Notes under the pieces: model-generated
Seen by the model: the letters and a program-made list of their open reading frames with translations, nothing else
What the model was told of the DNA's origin: nothing
The model's database searches: none
Shown here: positions 55,831 to 64,000 of the stretch, piece by piece
How positions within the stretch are numbered: the first letter of the stretch is position 1
How the letters are laid out: each line of letters begins with the position of its first letter
DNA from: Cephalotrichum gorgonifer
Taxonomy: Eukaryota > Ascomycota > Sordariomycetes > Microascales > Microascaceae
Reading direction: 5' to 3'
Length of the DNA: 64,000 bases
NCBI GenBank assembly: GCA_900312665.1
Contig: ONZQ02000009.1
Span: 1,536,744 to 1,600,743, forward strand
Translations under genes and position numbers: made by a program

Positions 55831-57075
55831 GGGCAGTAAAAAGATGAGGCTATGATAGACTAGGACCCTTGACGGACGAGATATGAAGGCAATGCAGGAC
55901 ACTTTCCGGGTATATATTTGTCTAACTCCGCCTTCAGCCTCAGCCGTCGGGCCTATGACCTACCTGTTATTGTGATAACCCCAAGGCATGCAGTCTGACC
56001 ACCCTGGGAAGTGTGCCACATTGCATCATGGTTCAGCATCGTAGCGGGGTAAGGAACCGGTGGGGTAAGAAACAGGTGCGTGTACATGGGGACCGTGGCT
56101 TGCATGTGTATGCACGCCCGGCTGTGTCAAACTGCCCCAGGCTCTCCAATAGGGCGAACCGAGTATGTCCCTGTTGGAAAGCTTCTGGAAGTGGGAATTG
56201 TAAGCTGAGGGGATGAGACACGCAGGGGTGGGGTCGTGTGGGGTAAGTTCTGGCTGGATGTTACCCACAACACTCTTTACAGCGACCACTCGTGCCCGCT
56301 TGTCTTCTGCCAGATACACATCATGCCTGGAATTTCATGGAAAGCGGGGTTTTAGTATAATATGATGTACATTCTGTTCTACAGCTTGTGCAAACAGCGC
56401 GTGTCTAAAACCACTCGAAGCGCCAAAACTTACCCGTGCAAATATCTACTACTTCATTGAGAGACATTTATCGAGTGAGTATCTTGAGCACGATTAGAGG
56501 GTGGAGGGGTAATGCTAGTGGGGTATATGAAGGCTGGAGAATCGTCTCTCCATACAAACTACTAGGCATGACTCATAGAGGGTCCTTATTATGGAGTATC
56601 ATAACAAAATGGGTAATGAAGGGGTAAGTGGGGATTCTTGGGAGGTGGACCGACATGAAGTATCATTTGAGCTTATTTGTCGAGATAACAATCAAGACCA
56701 CAGACGTTGTTCCTGCCAGTATCACTCACCCGTTGTTGATGCCGGATGGGAAAGAAATAGCATTATACACGAAGTAGTAGGATGCAGGATCCAATTACCC
56801 CACTGTGTTATGATACTCGACCACCCTCCCCCTCTTGTTTCTCCCCCACCCCCTCTCCTCCACGCAATGTACCATCGCCCTTCGGAGTCCGGCCCCAAGG
56901 CGGTACCGACTCCAGGAGGGATGCAAGGGACTCCCACGATATTTTAGTCGCATCCGCTATGTGTGAGCTATATTTTCCACCGTGACCTCCCCCTTCGGTT
57001 CGGGGATATTTTCATGTTGACTATCTTTACACGCCATTAGTAGCCTACCTCATAACGAGACTTACACCTTATAAT
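55815..57075. promoter_or_regulatory. Divergent intergenic region between the two FAD monooxygenases
   Basis: About 1.26 kb between divergent ATGs, C-rich around 56821-56865. ORFs here have no family resemblance. It should hold both promoters, so coregulation is possible. Confidence 0.45.
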
Positions 57076-58513
57076 ATGGCTGCTCCAGGATTCAAAAAGG
57101 TTTGTAATTACTTTACCGCAGCCTCCTATTTTACACGCACTCTAACATTCTATTCCAGATCGTCATCGTAGGCGCCGGGCCAGCGGGCCTCCTTCTCGCT
57201 CTTCTCCTCGCCAAGAAAGGTATCTCAGTCACCATCCTCGACGCCGCCGATGACCTCGATACACAACCTCGCGCAACTCACTACGGTCCCCCGGCTGTTG
57301 CCGAGCTCCGGAGAGCAGGCGTCATCGACGACGTCCACGCCGAGGGCTTCATTCCCCGCAAGATTTGCTGGCGCAAGTTCGATACCACATACCTTACCGG
57401 CATTGACGGCGACCATCTAGGCGACCACCCAGATCGCATGACAATGCTTCCGCTAAACAAACTCGGCCGGATTTTGCACAAGCATCTACTGGCCCAACCA
57501 TCCGCGGAAGTGCTGTTCAACCACAAGGTCGTATTGCAGGGCCAGGATACGGACAAGGCGTGGGTTGAAGTGGAGCTTGCGGGTGGCGAGAGGAAGAAAT
57601 TCGAGGCGGATTATATCGTTGGCTGTGATGGTGCGAACAGCCAGGTCCGTCGCTCCCTCTTTGGCGACCTCGCGTTCCCTGGAAGGACGTGGGATGAGCA
57701 GCTTGTTGCCACAAACGTAAACACCATCCTGTGTATCCTTCCGTTACAGCAGTATACTTCCAGGTGAATTAACGCAATCTGTATAGACCTACTACGACTT
57801 TACTAAGTACGGCTACGAAGACGCGAACTTCATTATCGACCCGCACAACTGGTACATGGCGTCGCGAATTTCCAATGACGGCCTCTGGCGCGTGACCTAC
57901 GGCGAGCCCAACGGCTTCACGCGCGACGAGCTGATCGCACGCCAGCCTGAGAAATTCCGCGTCATGCTCCCCGGCAACCCTACACCGGAGCAGTACACCC
58001 TCGCCAATATCTCGCCGTACAAGGTGCACCAGCGTCTTGCCGAGTCGATGCGTGTGGGCCGCATTCTCTTGGCTGCCGACGCGGCGCACATATGCAACCC
58101 GATGGGCGGGCTGGGCCTTACTGGTGGCATCGTAGATGTTGGCGGCCTATACGATTGTCTAGTCGGGGTATATGAGGGGAAGGCTGACGAAGAAATCCTC
58201 ACGACGTATAGTGACGTGCGGAGGGCGAAGTATAATGAGGTTGTGGACCCGATTTCGAGTGCGAACCTGGCGAGGCTGTTCCGGGCAGATCCAGAGACGG
58301 TGATGGAAACGGATGAGTTCTTTAAGATGTGCAAGAGGGCCGAGACGGATGTAGAGTTCTCGAAGGAGATGCAGAGCGTGAGTTACCCACGCCGAGAGAG
58401 ATTATGGCAAAACGAACGCTAACGTTTTGAGATAGTTCATGAACATTCTCAAGTACGACTTCACCGAGCACTACATTGATGGACCAAAGTATGCGGCGAC
58501 AGGCTCATCTTAG
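57076..58513 (+). CDS. FAD-binding monooxygenase (PHBH/salicylate-hydroxylase-like)
   Basis: Four exons (57076-57099, 57159-57716, 57787-58377, 58436-58513) give 416 residues; exon 1 is only 24 bases (MAAPGFKK). Rossmann motif IVIVGAGPAGLLLALLLAKKG, then an Asp ending the second strand (TILDAADDLD), the arginine-containing QPRATHYGPPAV block, the DG motif YIVGCDGANSQVRRSLFG, and the FAD-ribityl motif ILLAADAAHICNPMGGLGLTGG. In the last, LLAAD replaces the usual LVGD, a change seen in some fungal members. Such enzymes hydroxylate aromatic acids, phenols or quinone-like polyketides. There is no thioredoxin-like C-terminal domain, which distinguishes it from the neighbour at 53390. It ends with a short 26-codon exon. 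The two monooxygenases are divergent and may act in one pathway. Confidence 0.9.
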
Positions 58514-59158
58514 GTCTTCGTTGAGAGCATATCCTTCATTGCGAGCTTAAATTTGAGTTCTTGCCGATCTGGCCAAAGCAAAGACGGGCTTTCTATGTCC
58601 GTCTTAGGCGAGTTGCGTTATACCCTGTGTGGTCGCTACTTTAGTGACCCTGGTTCATCTGTAATATCGAATTCCTAAGTGGGTCGTCCCCCCTTAAATG
58701 CTCTCTTGCGCGGTTTCCCCAGACTTGGCTTCCCCAGATGGAATGTCCGTCTCCCCCAGTCAGGTGGGTAGGTAGCAGGGATGTATCCCGCTTTAATTGG
58801 CTATCACCGCTCCATTGTTGCCGACGAAGCCTGATTCAGGGTGGACAGAGTGGTTAGTTCGGGACTAGCGTCTGATAGTCTCCTTTGTTCTCCACTTCCC
58901 CGCATCCTTGCTTGCTACGCCGTAATTCTAAGGGCAGCACCAGCGGAAGTTCCCAATTGTTTGCTTGCTACAGACTACTACATGCTGTGGTCTCCTCTCC
59001 CCACATCTCTCACTCCTTTCCCCGCGTATGTCAATGTCTCTGGGTTTCCAATTCGCCACGCCCCTCTTCTCTGAACCTCTCCTTAGCGGTCCGGACTCGA
59101 TTCGAGGTTGATTCGGAACGCGAAGTCCTCGGCTCTCCCATTCACGGCTTCCGCTTTT
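58514..59158. other. Intergenic region before the C2H2 regulator
   Basis: 645 bp between plus-strand genes, no gene seen; C/T-rich in the last part, as often before fungal start codons. Confidence 0.5.
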
Positions 59159-62100
59159 ATGTCGTCTGTCGCCGATAGTAGCTTGGCCGTCGTAGTCGCA
59201 GCCACAGCCGCAGTTGGCTCGCGCCGTGGTCGCCCTCGCCAACAATACAAGTGTCAGCACTGCGCCAGAACCTTCAAGCGAAGCGAGCACTGCATCCGCC
59301 ACGAGCGCACCCATACCCTCGAGAAGCCCTTTGCATGTCGCTACTGCTATAAGTCGTACTCCAGAAAGTCCGTACCCTTACCCTAGATTGATAACTTAAG
59401 CCGCCGACCTTTCGCTTTGGTGAGCGATTACTGATCTGCCCTACGTGCGCCATCGCTAGAGACCAGGTTACGAGACACGAACGCACCCTGCACGCGGATG
59501 GCCAGGAGCAACGGCAGGACCAACCACAGGATTCGAATCAGGAATATATCGCTGATCAAGTGAACGTTACCTGGGCGCCACCAGGGCGGCCTGCCGCCCT
59601 GGAAACGCCCCCTCGCGACCTCGATGAACATCAACCTGACCAGATCCTTGCCGGGCAAGGCCGACCAGGCAATCTTCCATCGCCGAGGGACGAGGCCGTC
59701 TTCTCTCCGTCCTCTTCCTCCGTTGCCTCTTCTTCCATCGCAGGAACCGTCGGCAGCGGCCGTCCTCCGTCTGAGCCCTGCACCTGCTCCGGGACAGCCC
59801 GCCACAAGATGATTCCGGCGGCGACAGGGACGACGATGAGGAGGGCCAGTGGTCATGAAAGGAATACATCGTCGATGACCACCCATATCTCAACCAATAC
59901 TCACCACGAATTTGCTGCTACCCATGACGATTACGAACCTATCGACGGATCTCCAGACGTACATACCACAGGCTATTACATAACGCGTGGGCATGGAGAT
60001 CCGGCGATTGATCCAGCCCTCGCCTCTACAGCAATGACCCTAAGCGATGGGATACCGCGGACACAGATGGGGAGGGGTACTATTTCTCCTTCCCACCATC
60101 AGCACGACCAACAGGAAGAACAGAATCAACACCGCCCACAAGCGTCTGGTCCTCTTGACCAGAGCCACATGCCCTTCTTCTTCCCACCCATACCAGACGT
60201 CGACCTGAATCTCGGCGCATTTCCGTTTTCTCCATTACCTGGCGACATGCCCAACCTAGGCCACGACCAACACAATCCTCAGATGACCGACGATTTCGGA
60301 GTTCAACCCATCCAAGTGGGAGTCTTTGATACTATGTCTAACTTTTCCCACCCAGCTGCTCCAGTCATTCCCCATTTCGACGCCATCGAGAGCCGCACTG
60401 CCCGTAGGGACACCCCAAACGCGCCCGATACTTACGGTATTCCCCTGTTAATCCAGGACGAGCGTCGATCTCAGCCGGCGTTGACCTTGGATGACACCGC
60501 CTACCTCTCTATTAGGAATGATCTCATGCAGCGCCTGGAGCTTCCCGACCATGAGATTGATATTCCCCCGGCCAAAGCCTGCCACGCCTTTTTGTCTAGT
60601 TACATCACAAACTTCCACGGCCACCTACCTATCATCCACCTACATACACTTTGCCCGAGAACAGTACCCAGTCCTCTTATACTCGCCATGTGCAGCATCG
60701 GCGCGCTATATCGCCTCGATCGCCGCCGCGCACGAAAACTTTACGACACGGCTCTATGCTGCGTTAGAACGGTAAATTTCACACATGTTAAACTAAGACA
60801 TGCATCTACCGCTCTGCCTATGAAAACCGAGACTAATGGATGGATATGTAGGTTTCCCGCCCCTCCCAAGACGACGATAAGGCTCTGGTCAAGGATTATC
60901 ACCTTTGGTACGTACAAGCGAAGATGGTTCTCACCTTTTATGCCAGCATGAGTGGTGAAAAGGACCTCTTCCTAAGCACCATGCGAGAGAATGGCTTCTA
61001 TTCAGTGGTGAGTAATTTTTCCCACCTTGAATCTGTGATCCTAGCATCCTATCAATCACCATAGCAATTTACGGGACTGATCTGTCGGGCACTTAGTTAT
61101 ATAGCAAGGTTAGAATCGCACTGGGGGCGCGCAAGATAGGTTTGAGCCGCATGACCTGGCATGACTGGATAGAATACGAGTCGTGGAAGCGGGCGCTGGG
61201 GGGTATTATGGTGACGAGCACGCTCACCATGGTGATATTCGACATCAACCCTGGCTTCAACGCATCACAGGATCTGGAATTCGAAGCTTTCCACCCCGAC
61301 GCACTGTGGGATGCAAAATCGTCAAATGAGTGGCGAGAGCTGCGTACTAACAGCGCGAAGCATCAACACAACCCCAGCCTTCGAACATTAAAGGACGTTT
61401 TTATAGACGTCATGTTGGAGGTAAAAGATCAGTCCAGTCGCTCGCAGTACCCCGTTTCCGCCTTTTCAGCCCTCGTCCTGATGCACGCCGTTGTGGTCCA
61501 CATGTGGCATCGCGTTCAAGTCGCTCAGGTGTTCACCGGTTGCGATTCTTCCTTCTCAGACTGGGGGAATAACGAGCTGGGCCGCTCGCTCCTGGAAAGT
61601 GCAATGAAGTCGCTCGCAAGATGCGATCTGTTTGTACGAGGCGTCGAGAATGAAACCAGTCTGTCTGGCACAGACGACGCCATGGAGTCATCGCTCGTGT
61701 TCAGCTGCCAGGCGGTTCGCAGGATCGCCTATATACGGCTGTTCAAACCGGCCAGTCCCTCCAGTCGAATAAACCTTATAAGCGTCGATCCTGTGGAGAT
61801 TGACACCTCCATTACCTCGTATGTCACGGCGGAGATAGTTCGGACGCCTCAACTACTCGAAGCCGTCTCCAAAGCCTTCGAAGGCTTGCGGATTCCTGTA
61901 AAACTGGGACATTTACTGGTTCGCAAGACTGCAGCGTTTCGATGGAGCGTCGAGCATGCTGTTGCCGGCTGGGAAGGTGGTGAGTACCTATTAGCCACAG
62001 ACATCGTCCTTTCCGGCGCCCTGTCGTCTATCCCTGCTGACGGGTCCTTCTGGACGATATAGCACTACTCGTCACGAAATGGGTCCATTCCGTCGAGCTT

Positions 62101-62442
62101 TCGATCCTGAACGGCGAACAGCCGAGTCCGGAGGAACGAGATCTGTTCACCCTCATCCAAGAGGTTCTCCAAGAGGCCGAGTACGAACTCGGCGAGAGCG
62201 TCTCCTTGGCTGCCGGAGTTGCCACGACGTGGGGTTGGTTCCTGCAAGATGTAAGCGAACGGTACCCTACACCGCGAAATTCTTAAGTCTTCTGGATTTC
62301 CACTAACCATGATCGGGGAAATTTTAAGGTGTGGATATGGAGCATCACGCCGCGAATGGGCTCCGCTCTTGAGCTATTGGCCAAGGCGTATGAACGAGTT
62401 CGGAACGCAAATCACCGCCACCCGGTCGAGGCTGGGTCATAA
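59159..62442 (+). CDS. C2H2 zinc-finger transcription factor with fungal middle domain
   Basis: Exons 59159-59367, 59460-60771, 60852-61007, 61065-61095, 61140-61979, 62063-62250 and 62329-62442 give about 949 residues. Two C2H2 fingers near the N-terminus: CQHCARTFKRSEHCIRHERTH (residues about 33-53) and CRYCYKSYSRKDQVTRHERTLH across the first intron. A long Pro/Gln-rich linker follows, then a fungal-trans-like helical domain from about residue 440 (CHAFLSSYITNFHGHLPIIHL, DYHLWYVQAKMVLTFYASMSG, WHDWIEYESWKRALGGI, INPGFNASQDLEFEAF). The uncertain point is 61095-61140, where the frame changes. A 44-bp intron (a|gttata ... gatag|gt) closes it, but a one-base error is also possible. The first donor (gtccgt) is also weak. 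It is a likely nuclear regulator, perhaps of the neighbouring redox genes. Confidence 0.83.
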
Positions 62443-63100
62443 GCATGTGGTGTTGGTAGCTTTGTTGCTTGTTAGGTTACCGGGAAAGGAGGCTGGGAAA
62501 GAGAGCGTAGTAAATAATCGGCTGTTTCGCTCTTTTCAGGGGCGGCGGGGGGGGGGGGGGGTAAGGGTGGAAAGGGAGGGATATAGGTCGCTCGCGCGGT
62601 CTTGGGTCGATAGCTCGGAGGGTTATAAATACGCGGCTAAAAAGGCTCAGTTAAGTAGTTCTGATAGGAAGATACGATTTTCAATCGAAATGGAGAGGAG
62701 CGGCGTTGCTCATTCACTTTGTCGATGCTAAGAGTCATCCTTACAGAACAGCCAACGGCTTCGGGTGTGGGTATAACGCAGGTACATTATACACACTACA
62801 CACATACCTCACCCCAACGCTCCGGTTTCTCTCTAAAGTGGGGCATATATGGAAAATAAATAAGCATTGATAATATCACGCCTCTACTGTCTCTAACCCG
62901 TGCCCTGCCGCCCTCCCTGCATGTGAGAGAATGCCTGCGTAAAAAAACTACCCCATGAAGCCGACTTCCCCACTCCACCCCCTATCCTGACGCCAGACGC
63001 TTCACTGGAATGGATCCCCGCATATATAGACTTGGGAGCGTCTCTTTGAGAAGGACGCGAAAGAATTGAAAGCCCCTTTCGGTTTCGCTCACCTTGCGCC
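62443..63100. other. Intergenic region before the right-edge MBL gene
   Basis: 658 bp with a run of 15 G at about 62547-62561; no gene seen. Presumed promoter of the next gene. Confidence 0.5.
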
Positions 63101-64000
63101 ATGTCTGAGATTATCGATGTGAAGACCTCCTTGTTGACCCTCGAGTCCAAAGCCCAAGGCCATGTCAGCCTGTCCGCGCTGCGAGGAGGCACCTTCACAC
63201 TCCCCAAAAAGCTTTTTGTGTCCAGTGCTTCGGACGATGAATACAGTCGAGTCCCATCTCTTTCTTTCCTTATTGTCCACCAGTCTCCAGGGACCAAGCA
63301 GAGACGCATCTTATTCGATCTGGGGTTGCGCCGGGATACGACCAAGTATACTTCGCAGATACAGGGTCATCTATACAACAGGTTACCTTTAGACCCTCTC
63401 CCAGATGTCCGACAAAGCTTGCTCGACGGCGGCCTCGACCCTGGGGGCATTGATGAGGTTATCCTCAGTCACGTTCACTGGGACCACATCGGCACTCCTT
63501 TGGACTACCCCCAAGCACAGTTCTTTGTCGGCGCAGGATCCCTCGGCCTATTGAAAGAAGGCTCCGGCGGTCACATGTCGCATTCCAACTTCCAGCATGA
63601 CCTATTTGATCATCTGAAAGTCGTCGAGTTTTCCGATCCGAGGGCTGTCAAGAGTGGCTGGCATATCACTGGTGGACTGAGTATTCTTGGTCTAACAGAT
63701 GACGGGGCCATTTTCATAGTTGACTCTCCTGGACATCTCACTGGCCATATCGCGTTGCTAGCAAGAAGGGGGAGAGGGAGATGGGTCCTACTTATTGGGG
63801 ATGCGTGTCATGATAGCCGGCTGTTGACTGGCGAGAGGACAATCGCGGAATGGGAGGATACAGGGGGGCGATTGTGCTGTATACACATGAATAAGGACAA
63901 GGCAACGGAGACTTTGGCCATATTCTCCAGCTGGAAACGAGTATCGGAACAATGCGGGATCGATTTGCAAATTGTTTTTGCTCATGATGCCGAGTGGGCG
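63101..64000 (+). CDS. Metallo-beta-lactamase-fold hydrolase, cut by the window edge
   Basis: Open from ATG at 63101 (GCGCCATGT) to the last base, 300 codons without a stop or an intron; the C-terminus is outside. The zinc motif is HVHWDH in VILSHVHWDHIG (first about one third of the way), with DSPGHLTGHIALL as the second metal-ligand segment and LIGDACHDS the bridging Asp, followed by a late FAHDAEW supplying the last His. SFLIVH and RILFDLGLRRD form the usual N-terminal strand pair. It belongs to the same superfamily as the protein at 9963-10904 but to another subfamily: the residues between the motifs differ. Substrate unknown; lactone or ester hydrolysis is the common activity. It lies just downstream of a C2H2 regulator. 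Confidence 0.87.
   Translation, partial: MSEIIDVKTSLLTLESKAQGHVSLSALRGGTFTLPKKLFVSSASDDEYSRVPSLSFLIVHQSPGTKQRRILFDLGLRRDTTKYTSQIQGHLYNRLPLDPLPDVRQSLLDGGLDPGGIDEVILSHVHWDHIGTPLDYPQAQFFVGAGSLGLLKEGSGGHMSHSNFQHDLFDHLKVVEFSDPRAVKSGWHITGGLSILGLTDDGAIFIVDSPGHLTGHIALLARRGRGRWVLLIGDACHDSRLLTGERTIAEWEDTGGRLCCIHMNKDKATETLAIFSSWKRVSEQCGIDLQIVFAHDAEWA

Noticed and set aside
62547..62561. Run of 15 G
   Set aside because: A homopolymer near a gene end; likely slippage-prone sequence without further structure.
1..64000. tRNA, rRNA, CRISPR, or complete transposon
   Set aside because: No cloverleaf with a matching T-loop, no rRNA-like tract, no spaced repeats of CRISPR type and no transposase or reverse-transcriptase motifs were found by eye. 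A tRNA or repeat-masking search would be decisive.

Overview
The window reads as nuclear DNA of a filamentous ascomycete (Pezizomycotina). Coding genes are broken by short GT-AG introns of about 44 to 107 bp. The families are typical of that group: HET-domain proteins, Zn2Cys6 and C2H2 regulators with fungal middle domains, SAT4/rhodopsin-like membrane proteins, LaeA-like methyltransferases and sugar-type MFS permeases. Genes are monocistronic on both strands, with no operons. I found no rRNA, tRNA, CRISPR array or intact transposon. Exon junctions below were read by hand from splice consensus and frame continuity, and nearly all models close in frame.

Left part (1-23 kb, gene-dense): a HET protein, a zinc-independent MDR enoyl reductase, an MFS exporter, a gelsolin-repeat protein, a metallo-beta-lactamase-fold hydrolase, a Cu+-type P1B ATPase divergent from a Zn2Cys6 regulator, a small YwbE-type protein with a C-terminal zinc finger, an F-box/ankyrin gene broken by one frameshift, and an MFS sugar transporter.

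Middle part (23-36.6 kb, gene-poor): about 11.5 kb of non-coding DNA holding only a SnoaL-like protein and a SAT4-like 7-TM protein. The rest carries short palindromes and tandem repeats but no recognisable transposon ORF.

Right part (36.6-64 kb, accessory, redox-rich): a hexose-type MFS, a squalene-epoxidase-like enzyme divergent from a 7-TM protein of unknown function, an SDR divergent from a fungal transcription-factor-like protein, a deaminase, a second HET protein, a 10-exon LaeA-like methyltransferase, two different FAD aromatic hydroxylases, a large C2H2 regulator, and a second MBL-fold hydrolase cut by the right edge. There is no PKS, NRPS, terpene cyclase or P450, so this is either one flank of a metabolic cluster, an aromatic/terpenoid catabolic neighbourhood, or a chance grouping of accessory genes.

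The most striking sequence signal is a set of in-frame coding minisatellites: an 18-bp unit in the first HET gene, a 15-bp unit in the methyltransferase, and a 60-bp unit that forms the whole N-terminal extension of one FAD monooxygenase and includes its start codon.
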